Below, piece after piece: positions 42,841 to 51,944 of a stretch of DNA of 64,000 nucleotides. Numbering within the stretch: the first letter of the stretch is position 1; each line of letters opens with the position of its first letter. The stretch lies in NCBI GenBank assembly GCA_016789265.1, contig JAEUQK010000029.1:371353-435352 (forward strand), read 5' to 3'. The position numbers and the translations under genes are program-made. Source of the stretch: Blastocatellia bacterium. GTDB taxonomy: Bacteria > Acidobacteriota > Blastocatellia > Pyrinomonadales > Pyrinomonadaceae. The notes under the pieces were generated by a model. It worked only from the letters and a program-made list of their open reading frames with translations. It had not been told where the DNA came from and did no database searches.

Positions 42841-43506
42841 ATGATCAGTGAAGCAATAACTGAAGAGCAGATCGATGTTCCGTATGACGGCATAGAGCCA
42901 GTCTATTCGATCTACAGCCCACAGGCGGCGGCCGCTATCGGGGTGATAACGATCGCGTTCAGTACTGACCCGATCGCTCGTTGGGTGTATCCCGATCCGG
43001 ACGAGTATCTACGGTGTTTTCCGGAATTCATTCGAGCCTTCGCCGGAAAATCGTTCGAGAAGGGAAGCGCCTATCTCGCTCCTGAAGCTGCCGGGGCAGC
43101 GCTCTGGCTGCCGCCAAACGTAGAATCAGACGAAGATAGACTGATCGGACTCTTCTGGTCAAGTACAACTGATGCTGTCCAGCAGGACCTGTTTCCGATG
43201 TTCGAGCAGATGGGAAATTTCCATCCGAAGACGCCGCATTGGTACCTTCCGATGATCGGCGTCGAGACGCAGCAGCAGGGAAAAGGGATCGGAGCGAGCC
43301 TTATGCAGCACTCACTGGCGAACTGCGATGCTGACGGATTGCCGGCCTATTTGGAATCGTCGAATCCGAGAAATATTCCGCTATATGAACGATTTGGGTT
43401 TGAAGTTATCGGAACAATACAAGTCGGCGCATCGCCACCGATGTATCCGATGTTAAGAAAGCCGCAGCGAGCCTGGGACCAGGATCTTTTTGTTACGAAA
43501 TCATAA
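42841..43506 (+). CDS. GNAT family N-acetyltransferase
   Basis: 221 residues. The acetyl-CoA site of the GNAT fold is seen in PMIGVETQQQGKGIGASLMQHSLANCD (about 139-165; QQGKGIG is the R/Q-x-x-G-x-G/A loop), followed by AYLESSNPRNIPLYERFGFEVIG (about 174-196). The N-terminal part (IAFSTDPIARWVYPDPDEYL) resembles GNATs acting on small molecules. The diiron protein gene starts 16 bases later, so the acetyltransferase may modify a compound handled by that operon. Substrate unknown. Confidence 0.85.
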   Translation: MISEAITEEQIDVPYDGIEPVYSIYSPQAAAAIGVITIAFSTDPIARWVYPDPDEYLRCFPEFIRAFAGKSFEKGSAYLAPEAAGAALWLPPNVESDEDRLIGLFWSSTTDAVQQDLFPMFEQMGNFHPKTPHWYLPMIGVETQQQGKGIGASLMQHSLANCDADGLPAYLESSNPRNIPLYERFGFEVIGTIQVGASPPMYPMLRKPQRAWDQDLFVTKS

Positions 43507-43522
43507 TTAAGGAGCAATCATA

Positions 43523-44473
43523 ATGTTAGGAGCAACAATTGTGGAGAATCAAGCAACGGCGATCCCGCCAGTTTACGATTATCGGGAGACGATGGTGACT
43601 TCGCAGAAGGTCAACTGGAAGATCGAAGACATAATCGGCGGAGATAAGAAGCTCGATTTCTCGAAGCGATTCATGCCGGAATCGTTGGCAAGGGTAGAAG
43701 AGCTATCGTTTCTGAATAATGACGAAAAACGTGTTCTCAATCAGGTGCGGGGAAACACATATCTCGGGATCTTCGGACTTGTCGAGGAATTCATACTGCC
43801 GTTCGTGCTCGATCACGTCAGGCCGAACCTTGGCGACGATGATTATCGAGTCAGGGCTTTTCTTCAATTCGCGGGAGAGGAAGCCAAGCATATCCAGCTT
43901 TTCAAGATCTTTGCCGAGGAGTTTCGAAAGGATTTTGGGACGGAGTGCAAACTGATCGGGCCGCCGGCCGATGTGGCGAGCGAGATCCTGTCGCATGACC
44001 CGCTTGGTGTTGCCCTTACGATCCTCCTGATCGAGTGGATGAGCCAGCGCCACTATATCGACAGCATTAAAGACGATAACCAGATCGACGATCAGTTCAA
44101 GAGCCTTCTTAAGAATCACTGGCTCGAGGAAGCTCAGCACGCAAAACTGGATACCCGAATGGTTGAAGACCTGGCCGTCGGGCTTTCGAATGAAGAGATC
44201 GAAAAGGGCGTCGACGAATTCCTCGCCATCGGCGGGTTTCTGGATGAAGGCCTCAAACAGCAGACTCTCTTTGATCTGGAGGCGTTCGAAGCCGCAACGG
44301 GCCGAGTGCTCAACGAGGCCGAACGGGAAGAGTTTCTTGCCAAACAGCTGCAGGCCAATCGCTGGACCTACATCGGTACAGGAATGACCCATCCCAAGTT
44401 CCTCGAGATGCTCGAAAAACTGGATCCCCGACAGCGAGAACGCATCGAGGAAGTCGCCCCGGCGTTTTGCTAG
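43523..44473 (+). CDS. Ferritin-like diiron protein (AurF-type oxygenase-like)
   Basis: 316 residues, soluble and helical. The ligand pattern of a carboxylate-bridged diiron site is complete: Glu88/89 in LVEEFILPF, E120-AK-H123 in AGEEAKHIQLF, Glu171 in LLIEWMSQRHY (His177) and E203-AQ-H206 in WLEEAQHAKLD. The spacing, two pairs of helices with ExxH about 30 residues after a lone Glu, matches ribonucleotide reductase R2 and AurF-like oxygenases. I do not recognise a characterised subfamily. Oxygen-dependent oxidation of an amine or lipid-like substrate is an inference. A GGAGC ribosome site is present. The last bases come just before the DUF4395-like gene. Confidence 0.75.
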   Translation: MLGATIVENQATAIPPVYDYRETMVTSQKVNWKIEDIIGGDKKLDFSKRFMPESLARVEELSFLNNDEKRVLNQVRGNTYLGIFGLVEEFILPFVLDHVRPNLGDDDYRVRAFLQFAGEEAKHIQLFKIFAEEFRKDFGTECKLIGPPADVASEILSHDPLGVALTILLIEWMSQRHYIDSIKDDNQIDDQFKSLLKNHWLEEAQHAKLDTRMVEDLAVGLSNEEIEKGVDEFLAIGGFLDEGLKQQTLFDLEAFEAATGRVLNEAEREEFLAKQLQANRWTYIGTGMTHPKFLEMLEKLDPRQRERIEEVAPAFC

Positions 44474-44487
44474 GCGGTGATAAGGTA

Positions 44488-45027
44488 ATGGCAAAGAACT
44501 CCCCCAACAAACGACGGCGGATCGAAGCTCAGGGCTTTGTGTGTCTCGCAAATGACGAGATCGAAAGCCTTAACTACTGGCTTCGGTTCGCCCCGGCCAT
44601 TTGCCTTATTTGGACAGCGATCGGCGTAGTACTTGGATCAGGTTCCATTCTTGCGGCCCTTGTACCATTCGCATTACTTGGCGGTATCCTGACGGGACAC
44701 CCTTTTGACGTGATCTACAATCACGGGATACGGCACCTAACAAAGACACCGGAATTGCCATTATATGGCCGGCCCAGGCGTTTTGCCTGCTTGATGGCCT
44801 CGGTCATGATCTCTGGGGCCGCGGTCGCCTTTTATCTCGGATATTATGCAGTGGGTTATGCGCTCGGATCGTTTTTGATCGTTTTGGCAGGAGTAAATGT
44901 CGCGACGGGGTTTTGCGTTCCGTCGTTTATTTATGGGCTTGTGTTTGGGGTGGAGGAATGCGAGGCGGAAGAGCTTAAGAATTCAGAAAAAAAAATTGAA
45001 TCCGTTTCTCCTTTGTGGCCGAAGTGA
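44488..45027 (+). CDS. DUF4395-like membrane protein
   Basis: 179 residues from the ATG at 44488, preceded by AAGG; a TTG 21 bases upstream would overlap the diiron gene. The layout fits DUF4395: a polar N-terminus (CLANDEIESLNYWLRFAPA), two hydrophobic segments about 27-60, the FDVIYNHGIRHL region, then two helices about 103-145 ending GFCVPSFIYGLVFG, with a single Cys where DUF4395 proteins often have a CxxC. It is the third gene of the GNAT-diiron operon. Role unknown. Some relatives occur with thiol-redox or sulfur-transfer genes. Confidence 0.65.
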   Translation: MAKNSPNKRRRIEAQGFVCLANDEIESLNYWLRFAPAICLIWTAIGVVLGSGSILAALVPFALLGGILTGHPFDVIYNHGIRHLTKTPELPLYGRPRRFACLMASVMISGAAVAFYLGYYAVGYALGSFLIVLAGVNVATGFCVPSFIYGLVFGVEECEAEELKNSEKKIESVSPLWPK

Positions 45028-45108
45028 CTTAGGACGGGCTGATCATCGGTTTACCGATAGGGCCGGCCCATCTAGGGTTCCTAACGTCATTTCGAACAAG
45101 GGGCAGTT

Positions 45109-45146
45109 AAAAAAGAAGGTCGCCGGTAATGCGGCGTCCTTTTTTC
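45109..45146. terminator. Bidirectional intrinsic terminator
   Basis: Stem CGCCG / CGGCG continues after one T-T mismatch as GG, AAGAAAA paired with CC, TTTTTT. A-rich and T-rich outer arms let it serve the DUF4395-like gene on the plus strand and mglA on the minus strand. Two small palindromes, ATCGGT-TT-ACCGAT (45045-45058) and GGGCCGGCCC (45060-45069), lie just before it. Confidence 0.85.
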
Positions 45147-45154
45147 TGCTTTGT

Positions 45155-45739
45155 CTAGCTCTTTCTTAATTCGGTCAAGACCTGTTTTGCGACCGCCTTC
45201 AGAGTATCAAAGACACCGGTTCCGTTGGCGGCGACGGCCTCGAAGACCGGCTCGTCCTTGCGTTTGAGTTCGTGTGCGAGTTCATCCATCGGGATGACGT
45301 TCGGAAGGTCGCGTTTGTTCAGCTGCAAAACGTAGGGAAGTTTCATCAGGTCATAACCCTGTGTCTGGAGGTTTTCCTCGAGATTGTAGAGAGACTCGAT
45401 ATTTGCGTCCATACGTTCTTCCTGGCTGTCGGCAACGAAGACGACTCCGTCAACGCCCTTTAGGATCAGCTTTCGCGAGGCATCGTAATACACCTGACCG
45501 GGAACCGTGTAGAGATGGAACCTTGTCTTGAAGCCTCTGACCGTACCTAGTTCGAGCGGCATAAAGTCGAAGAACAGCGTGCGGTCCGTTTCGGTCGCAA
45601 GGCTGATCAATTTACCCTTTGCTTCCTGGGCGGTCGAATCGTAGATGTGCTGAAGATTGGTGGTCTTTCCGCACAATCCCGGACCGTAATATACGATCTT
45701 GCAGTTGATCTCTCTTGATGCGTAGTTAATGAACGTCAT
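45155..45739 (-). CDS. mglA: MglA-type small Ras-like GTPase
   Basis: 194 residues. P-loop [12 protein letters not shown] (about 19-30), switch 2 region [29 protein letters not shown] (TVPGQ in place of the DTAGQ of Ras, a mark of MglA), base-recognition NKRD near 144, and a final SAK-like VAANGTG. MglA in Myxococcus sets cell polarity and drives gliding and type IV pilus motility, with MglB as its activating protein. Here a roadblock protein gene lies immediately upstream on the same strand. No ribosome site is evident before the ATG. Instead a run of nine C ends 8 bases upstream. Confidence 0.92.
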   Translation of the reverse strand: MTFINYASREINCKIVYYGPGLCGKTTNLQHIYDSTAQEAKGKLISLATETDRTLFFDFMPLELGTVRGFKTRFHLYTVPGQVYYDASRKLILKGVDGVVFVADSQEERMDANIESLYNLEENLQTQGYDLMKLPYVLQLNKRDLPNVIPMDELAHELKRKDEPVFEAVAANGTGVFDTLKAVAKQVLTELRKS

Positions 45740-45747
45740 ATCTGTTC

Positions 45748-45756
45748 GGGGGGGGG
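45748..45756. repeat. Nine-base homopolymer (C9 in the mRNA sense) just upstream of mglA
   Basis: G9 on the plus strand, so C9 in the mglB-mglA transcript, 8 bases before the mglA ATG where a ribosome site is expected. Tracts of this length slip readily and can change translation or promoter spacing. It could also be an assembly artefact of length. Confidence 0.6.
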
Positions 45757-45777
45757 AAGTTTTTCTGCAATGAATGC

Positions 45778-46260
45778 CTAACTGAAAAGACTGTCGATAT
45801 CTTCGTCGGTGATCTCAGAGAAGACTGAATTCTGGCTCATGGCAAAAGCGGACGATTCGCTGACGGCTTCTTCGAGAATTGCCGCGACCTCATGACTGGC
45901 CTTTTTTGCCCTGATCTTGACGAGGCCGAGCGTAGAATTCTCATCAAATACCACGACCAGCAAGCTCCGCCCGATCACGCTGATGAATATACTCTCGCGT
46001 TCGCCTTCGTGAACGACGGACGGGAATGTTTCTTCACCGATCAGCTTTGCCATGCTGCTGGTAGCGGCAACGTTTCCGGCGGCTAGCGATGAAAAACTCG
46101 TGGTATCCATATCGCCGATATCCCCATGAAACGCGATAGTCTGCCCGTCGCGATCGACAAGAAAGACGACACGGGCGGCACATTCCACGCAAAGCCTTGC
46201 GATCACGGACTTCATCCGCTGGAACTGCTGTTCTTGAATGATAAAGGGCATTTGAGCCAT
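45778..46260 (-). CDS. mglB: Roadblock/LC7 domain protein, probable MglB-like partner of MglA
   Basis: 160 residues. The roadblock/LC7 fold spans about 15-130, with [43 protein letters not shown] and [32 protein letters not shown]. The acidic tail ends [11 protein letters not shown]. MglB homodimers stimulate the GTPase of MglA, and gene order mglB then mglA with 38 bases between supports that. The C-terminal acidic motif could be a docking peptide. A divergent promoter region of 229 bases separates it from yvcK. Confidence 0.85.
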   Translation of the reverse strand: MAQMPFIIQEQQFQRMKSVIARLCVECAARVVFLVDRDGQTIAFHGDIGDMDTTSFSSLAAGNVAATSSMAKLIGEETFPSVVHEGERESIFISVIGRSLLVVVFDENSTLGLVKIRAKKASHEVAAILEEAVSESSAFAMSQNSVFSEITDEDIDSLFS

Positions 46261-46489
46261 CTGGTGATCCCTTAGCTGAATGTGAATTTAGGGAAAAGTC
46301 GGTAAGCAAGAAAGTGAATTCGAGGCTGGCGGATCTGAGGCGTAGAACCGCTCAAACAAAAATAGCATATAAGAAACAATGACTACAAGAGTTTTTTCAT
46401 GTTAAACGCAGATTGGTCGGGCAGAAAATGATCAATCACGGCTTGAGTTTGCGAGGGACAGGAAATTTCGATAGATTGCGAGATGACTA

Positions 46490-47482
46490 ATGACGGACAA
46501 AGGCACAGAATCGAACAAACTTGGGTTAAATTGTGTGGCAATCGGTGGCGGCAATGGGTTATCGACTCTTCTTTCAGGGCTCAAAGGGTTCGTTGGTCTT
46601 GAGATCGGGCGGCTTTCGGCGATCGTTGCGGTTTCGGATGACGGCGGCAGTTCCGGTCGGCTTCGAGACGAATTGCATATGCCTCCACCCGGTGACATAC
46701 GCAACTGCATGGTAGCGCTGAGCGAAGATTCACATCTATTGTCTAAGCTGTTTCGTTTTAGATTTGAGGGTGAAGGCGATCTTGGCGGGCATAGTTTCGG
46801 CAATCTTTTTCTTGCAGCGTTATCCGAAATTACCGGGGACTTTGCCGAAGCGGTGCGTTTATCTTCAGAGATCCTCGCCAGTAAAGGCCACATATACCCT
46901 GCAACGGTGTCCGATGTCCGGATCGCCGCAGAGTTGACGGATGGAACGGTCATTCGTGGTGAGACGGAAATCGGCAAAGTCGGCCCAAAGATCAAAAGAC
47001 TATGCCTTGAACCCGAGAATTGTCATCCGTTGCCAGACGCGATGAAAGCGATCGAAAATGCTGATCTCATAACGGTAGGTCCGGGGTCTCTCTATACAAG
47101 TCTTCTGCCTCCGCTTCTTGTAAACGGTGTTGCCGATGCAATTGCGCATACTGCTGCGACAAAGGTCATGATCTGTAATCTAATGACCCAGCCCGGGGAA
47201 ACAGACGGACTTTCGGCGAGCAAACACCTGGAGATCATTCGAGATCATATGCCCCAGGTAAGGTTCGACTATATCATTGTTAACGATCAAGTGATCAGTG
47301 AAAGGCAGGCGACACTATATCAGGTCGAGGGTGCCATTCAGATCGGGGTCGATGGTTCGATATCAGAGTCAGTTATAGAGGGAGCAAAGATCATTTATGG
47401 TAAACTCTTGGACGAAGGAGACATGGTTCGACACGATCCATTGAAGCTTGCCCGCTCGGTGCTCGATCGTGTCATGGCCTGA
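46490..47482 (+). CDS. yvcK: YvcK/CofD-like UDP-sugar-binding regulator
   Basis: 330 residues. Rossmann start VAIGGGNGLSTLLSGLKG (about 16-33), AIVAVSDDGGSSGRLRDEL (about 43-61), PGDIRNCMVAL, LGGHSFGNLFLAAL, and VGPGSLYTSLLPPLLV. YvcK proteins bind UDP-GlcNAc and are needed for cell shape and gluconeogenic growth in Bacillus and others. Here the gene is followed within 33 bases by glmU and then glmS, the enzymes that make UDP-GlcNAc, so the sensor and supply pathway appear in one operon. Confidence 0.92.
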   Translation: MTDKGTESNKLGLNCVAIGGGNGLSTLLSGLKGFVGLEIGRLSAIVAVSDDGGSSGRLRDELHMPPPGDIRNCMVALSEDSHLLSKLFRFRFEGEGDLGGHSFGNLFLAALSEITGDFAEAVRLSSEILASKGHIYPATVSDVRIAAELTDGTVIRGETEIGKVGPKIKRLCLEPENCHPLPDAMKAIENADLITVGPGSLYTSLLPPLLVNGVADAIAHTAATKVMICNLMTQPGETDGLSASKHLEIIRDHMPQVRFDYIIVNDQVISERQATLYQVEGAIQIGVDGSISESVIEGAKIIYGKLLDEGDMVRHDPLKLARSVLDRVMA

Positions 47483-47515
47483 GACAGAGAGAATGCTTTG
47501 TGGCAAAATTGAGAA

Positions 47516-48931
47516 ATGGTAGCGACCCCGACGGAGCCTAAACCGCTCGATATCTTGATACTTGCCGCGGGATTGGGAACGCGAATGCGTTCCAGTCTCG
47601 CAAAGGTCCTGCACGAAGTCGACGGACGTCCTTTGATAAGCCACGTTTGCCGAACTGCTGCAGCCCTCGGGCCGGCGAAGATCTACGTGGTTGTCGGTCA
47701 CCAGGGAGGCGATGTCTCAAAGGCGGTCCTGCAGGAACTCGCTGAGGATCAGGCGGTTTTTGTAGAACAAAAGGAACAGCTTGGCACGGGTGACGCCGTA
47801 AATTCGGCTCGCGGTTTTCTGCATGACCGAGACTCAACCCTTCTAATTCTTTCCGGCGATGTTCCCTTGATTCGCCCCGAGACCCTCGCCGGCTTGATCC
47901 AGCAGCATCATTCGCACCGCGGACGAGGTGCATCATGCACTATGTTGACCGTGAAGCTTAAGGATCCGACCGGCTATGGCCGGATCGTTCGCGGCGACGA
48001 CGGAGCTTTCGAACGAATAGTCGAACAAAAGGACGCAACAGACGAGGAACGTGACATTCGCGAGATCAATGCAGGGATATATTGCTTCGATACCAAGAAG
48101 CTTTTTGCTGCGTTGAATAGTGTCCAGAACAACAATTCACAAGGTGAATATTACTTGACTGACGTGCCGGCGTTGCTAAAAGCGGCCGGCGATGATGTCT
48201 CGATCTTTCAACATGCTGATACGCAGGAGATCGAAGGTGTCAATAATCGTGCACAGCTTGCAGATATCGAACGGATGGTTCGGCGACGGACGTTGAGTCG
48301 ACTGATGTTGGATTATGGCGTGACGTTTATCGATCCAAAGACCGCTTACGTCAGCGAAGCCGCAAAGATAGGCCGCGATACAGTTATTTACCCGAATGTA
48401 ACGATCGAGGGTAAGACAGAGATCGGGGACGGCTGTACAATTCGCAGCGGTTCACGGATCGCGAATTCGATCATCGGCCGAAACGTTGAGGTACGCGACA
48501 ACTGTCTCATAGTTGATTCATCGGTTTCGGACGGGGTTGCGATCGGCCCCATGGCGCATCTTCGCGGGCATGCAGAGATCGGCCCGGAAGCGAGGATCGG
48601 AAACTTTGTCGAAGTTAAGAAGAGCAAGATCGGCCGCGGTACAAAGGCAAGCCATCTGACGTACCTGGGTGACGCGACGATCGGCGAAAACACGAACATC
48701 GGAGCCGGAACTGTGACCTGCAACTATGACGGTGTCCGGAAAAACGAGACGCATATCGGCAACAATGTGAAGATCGGTTCGGACACGATGCTCGTTGCTC
48801 CCGTTTCTGTTGGGGATGGGGCGACGACGGCGGCGGGTTCAGTAGTCATTGATGATGTGCCTTCCGATACGCTGGTCGCCGGAGTGCCAGCCAAGGTCAA
48901 AAAGAAACTAAATGTCAAAGACGCCGGATAA
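47516..48931 (+). CDS. glmU: Bifunctional GlcN-1-P acetyltransferase / GlcNAc-1-P uridyltransferase
   Basis: 471 residues. Uridyltransferase part (about 1-240) with LAAGLGTRMRSSLAKVLHEVDGRP, QKEQLGTGDAVNSA, LSGDVPLI, GYGRIVRG and EINAGIYCFD. C-terminal left-handed beta helix (about 255-460) with hexapeptide repeats, HLRGHAEIGPEARIGNFVEVKKS, the catalytic-His region SHLTYLGDATIGENTNIGAGTVTCNYDG, and VAPVSVGDGA. It makes UDP-GlcNAc for peptidoglycan and LPS. Cotranscribed with yvcK and glmS. Confidence 0.96.
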   Translation: MVATPTEPKPLDILILAAGLGTRMRSSLAKVLHEVDGRPLISHVCRTAAALGPAKIYVVVGHQGGDVSKAVLQELAEDQAVFVEQKEQLGTGDAVNSARGFLHDRDSTLLILSGDVPLIRPETLAGLIQQHHSHRGRGASCTMLTVKLKDPTGYGRIVRGDDGAFERIVEQKDATDEERDIREINAGIYCFDTKKLFAALNSVQNNNSQGEYYLTDVPALLKAAGDDVSIFQHADTQEIEGVNNRAQLADIERMVRRRTLSRLMLDYGVTFIDPKTAYVSEAAKIGRDTVIYPNVTIEGKTEIGDGCTIRSGSRIANSIIGRNVEVRDNCLIVDSSVSDGVAIGPMAHLRGHAEIGPEARIGNFVEVKKSKIGRGTKASHLTYLGDATIGENTNIGAGTVTCNYDGVRKNETHIGNNVKIGSDTMLVAPVSVGDGATTAAGSVVIDDVPSDTLVAGVPAKVKKKLNVKDAG

Positions 48932-48991
48932 GTAGGCAGGAGTTCAGGCGAGATCGATCAAGGCAAAATTATCTCGTCGATTGACAGATTT

Positions 48992-50854
48992 ATGTGTGGA
49001 ATCGTTGGTTACGTCGGAAACAAACAGGTTGTGCCGTTGATCATAGACGGTTTACGGAAACTGGAATATCGAGGATATGACTCGGCCGGTATTGCGGTTG
49101 CTGACGAGCAGCATCATCTCGAGCTGAGGCGGGCCGAAGGAAAGCTTAGGAACCTGGAAGAGGTAATAAGGCTAAAGCCTCTCGACGGCACATATGGGAT
49201 AGGCCACACGCGTTGGGCCACACATGGTCGTCCGACCGAAGAAAATGCTCATCCTCATCGCGATCAGTCGGGAAAGGTCGTTGTCGTTCATAACGGCATC
49301 ATCGAGAATTACATGCCGTTAAAAGAACGACTTGCCGCTAATGGCAGTACGTTCAAGACCGAAACCGACACGGAGGTCATCGCTCACCTCATCGGCTATT
49401 ACAAAGACACAGAGAATATCTCGCTTGAAGAGGCGGTGCAAAAAGCGGTAAAGGAACTGCGAGGGATATTTGCATTGTCGATCATTTCTGTAGAAGAACC
49501 GGACACTATCATCGCTGTACGCGAAGGCCCTCCGGTGGTCATTGGGCTTGGAGACGGCGAGTTTTTTGTCGCGTCGGACATTCCGCCGATCCTTGCTCAT
49601 ACCCGCGATGTGTTTTTTCTTGGCGACAAAGAGATCGCCGTCTTGACGAAAGAAAGTGTTCGGGTAACAGATTTTGAAGGGAACGTCGTCGAACCAAAAC
49701 AGCAGCGGATCACATGGGACCCGATAATGGCGGAAAAAGGCGGGTTCAAGCACTTCATGCTGAAGGAGATCTACGAGCAGCCGCGTGCTGTTCGAGACAC
49801 GGTCCAGGGTCGAGTGTCTCTTGATTCCGGCAAGGTTTATCTAGACGAGATGAATATCTCTGAAGAAGATCTCCGCACCGTGACATCGATCAAGATCGCT
49901 GCCTGTGGAACATCATGGCACGCCGGCCATGCCGGAAAATTCATGCTGGAAAAACTCGCGCGTGTGCCGGTCGAGGTCGATTATGCTTCGGAGTTTCGCT
50001 ATCGTGACCCTGTATTGACCGAAAACGATCTGATGGTCGTGATATCGCAATCAGGCGAAACTGCAGACACGATCGCAGCGATGCGTGAAGCAAAACAGGC
50101 GGGCTGCAAGGTTCTGGCGATCTGCAACGTGCAGGGTTCGATGATCCATCGCGAGGCTGACGGGACCATTCTTACGCACGCCGGTCCAGAGATCGGCGTC
50201 GCGTCGACCAAGGCGTTCACGGCGCAGATGATCGCTTTATATCTTTTCGCGCTCTATCTCGGCGAACTTCGCGGCACTATCTCTACAGACGAAGGAAAGA
50301 AACTCGCACAGGACCTGGCGGAATTGCCGCTCAAGATAGAACAGCTTCTTAATGACGCCGATCTGGTTGAAGATCTTTCAAAGGAATATTTCCGCGTGCA
50401 GGACTTTCTCTACCTCGGCCGTGGCATCAATTTTCCGGTCGCACTTGAAGGTGCGCTCAAATTAAAAGAGATCAGCTACATTCACGCGGAAGGTTATCCT
50501 GCAGGCGAGATGAAACACGGGCCGAACGCCTTGATCGATGAAAAACTGCCTGTTGTGGTCGTGAATACGCGTGAGATCGGAAATACCTCGAGCGAGCTTC
50601 GATATGAAAAGACCCATTCTAATATCGTTGAGGTAAAGGCGCGCGACGGAATCGTAATAAGCGTCCTGACGGAGGGCGATTCGATGAGCTCTACGGTATC
50701 CGACCATGTGATCGAAGTACCGGAGACCTCCGACTTGCTTGGCCCCATTCTATCGGTTATTCCTCTGCAGCTCTTGTCGTATCACATAGCAGTACGGCGT
50801 GGGTGCGACGTGGATCAACCGCGTAACTTGGCTAAATCTGTAACTGTAGAATAA
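48992..50854 (+). CDS. glmS: Glutamine-fructose-6-phosphate aminotransferase (isomerizing)
   Basis: 620 residues. Cys2 is the nucleophile of the N-terminal glutaminase ([11 protein letters not shown]), with [13 protein letters not shown] and [19 protein letters not shown]. Two SIS domains follow, with [37 protein letters not shown] and [17 protein letters not shown] [14 protein letters not shown]. The end is [12 protein letters not shown]. It makes glucosamine-6-phosphate. The spacer from glmU is only 60 bases, so the glmS ribozyme found in Gram-positives is absent; control may instead work through YvcK or an RNA elsewhere. Confidence 0.97.
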   Translation: MCGIVGYVGNKQVVPLIIDGLRKLEYRGYDSAGIAVADEQHHLELRRAEGKLRNLEEVIRLKPLDGTYGIGHTRWATHGRPTEENAHPHRDQSGKVVVVHNGIIENYMPLKERLAANGSTFKTETDTEVIAHLIGYYKDTENISLEEAVQKAVKELRGIFALSIISVEEPDTIIAVREGPPVVIGLGDGEFFVASDIPPILAHTRDVFFLGDKEIAVLTKESVRVTDFEGNVVEPKQQRITWDPIMAEKGGFKHFMLKEIYEQPRAVRDTVQGRVSLDSGKVYLDEMNISEEDLRTVTSIKIAACGTSWHAGHAGKFMLEKLARVPVEVDYASEFRYRDPVLTENDLMVVISQSGETADTIAAMREAKQAGCKVLAICNVQGSMIHREADGTILTHAGPEIGVASTKAFTAQMIALYLFALYLGELRGTISTDEGKKLAQDLAELPLKIEQLLNDADLVEDLSKEYFRVQDFLYLGRGINFPVALEGALKLKEISYIHAEGYPAGEMKHGPNALIDEKLPVVVVNTREIGNTSSELRYEKTHSNIVEVKARDGIVISVLTEGDSMSSTVSDHVIEVPETSDLLGPILSVIPLQLLSYHIAVRRGCDVDQPRNLAKSVTVE

Positions 50855-50922
50855 CGTAATAGGAACGGGTACATGTCGGGCCGTTTCGATAACTGTCGAT
50901 AATCCCGGGAAAAAACAAAACG

Positions 50923-51885
50923 ATGAGAGCAATAGTAGTGCGCGAGTTCGGACAGCCCGAGGTAATGCAGATCGAGGATGTTGAATTACCTGAACCGGCC
51001 GGTACGCAGGTGCTTGTCCGTGTTCATGCCGCTGGCGTTAATCCCGTCGACACATATCTGCGGACCGGCATTCATGCGCACGCTCCAAAACTTCCGTACA
51101 CGCCCGGCAAAGACGGAGCAGGAATCGTCGAAGCAGTCGGTCCCGACGTTACAAAGTTTGCGCCAGGTAACCGAGTCTACACTGCAGGTTCGATCTCCGG
51201 CACGTATGCGGAATACTCTCTATGCGACGAGTCGCAACTTGGCCTCCTGCCGGATAACGTTTCATTTGAACAGGGCGCAGGAGTATGGACTCCCTATGCG
51301 ACGAGTTATAGGGCGCTCTTTCAGAAAGCAAATGCAATGCCTGGTGAAACCGTTTTGATCCACGGCGCGTCGGGTGGGGTTGGGATCGCTGCAGTTCAAT
51401 GGGCAAAACACGCCGGTTTGACAGTGATCGGCACGGCGAGTTCAGACGAGGGTAGAGCACTAGTTCTTGAACAAGGCGCCGATGCCGTGTTCGACCATTC
51501 GGATGAGGATCATCTTTCGGCGATCCATGATCATACTGGCGGAAAAGGTGTTGAGATAATCATCGAGATGCTTGCGAACGTCAACCTTGAACGCGATTTC
51601 GAAGCGATCAACATGTTCGGCCGGATCGTGATCGTCGGAAACCGGGGAAGCCTGACATTCACCCCTCGGCAGGCAATGACGAAGGAAACAACGATATACG
51701 GAATGTCTCTTTTCAATTCGCCAAAGGACAAGCTTGCCGAGATCCACAAGAAGATCGGCGAAGGGCTCGCTTCAAGATTTCTGTCGCCAGTTCTTTCAAC
51801 CTCGTTCCCGCTTATCGATGCCCCCGCGGCACACCACGCGATCTCTGGGTCTAAAGCAAACGGTAAGATCGTACTGATCCCCTAA
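50923..51885 (+). CDS. NADPH:quinone reductase-like (zinc-free MDR family)
   Basis: 320 residues, like zeta-crystallin/QOR. GroES-like N-terminal part with AAGVNPVDTYLRTG (about 37-50) and YTPGKDGAGIVEAVG. NADPH-binding motif VLIHGASGGVGIAAVQWAKHAG (about 145-166) and later GNRGSLTFTPRQAM. The usual zinc ligands of alcohol dehydrogenases are absent, as expected. It probably reduces quinones or reactive enals. It is 68 bases after glmS on the same strand and may be separate. Confidence 0.92.
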   Translation: MRAIVVREFGQPEVMQIEDVELPEPAGTQVLVRVHAAGVNPVDTYLRTGIHAHAPKLPYTPGKDGAGIVEAVGPDVTKFAPGNRVYTAGSISGTYAEYSLCDESQLGLLPDNVSFEQGAGVWTPYATSYRALFQKANAMPGETVLIHGASGGVGIAAVQWAKHAGLTVIGTASSDEGRALVLEQGADAVFDHSDEDHLSAIHDHTGGKGVEIIIEMLANVNLERDFEAINMFGRIVIVGNRGSLTFTPRQAMTKETTIYGMSLFNSPKDKLAEIHKKIGEGLASRFLSPVLSTSFPLIDAPAAHHAISGSKANGKIVLIP

Positions 51886-51944
51886 CAAAGAGAAAAAACG
51901 TGACCTTTTGGGACACCTTTCATATATTTCCTTCTTGTTCGATT

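Noticed and set aside
43703..44551. 282-residue open frame antisense to the diiron gene
   Set aside because: It lies fully opposite a gene with intact diiron motifs, has no ribosome site and shows no recognisable motif.
48932..48991. glmS ribozyme before glmS
   Set aside because: The spacer is only 60 bases, too short for the ribozyme (about 150 bases), and none of its conserved core is visible.
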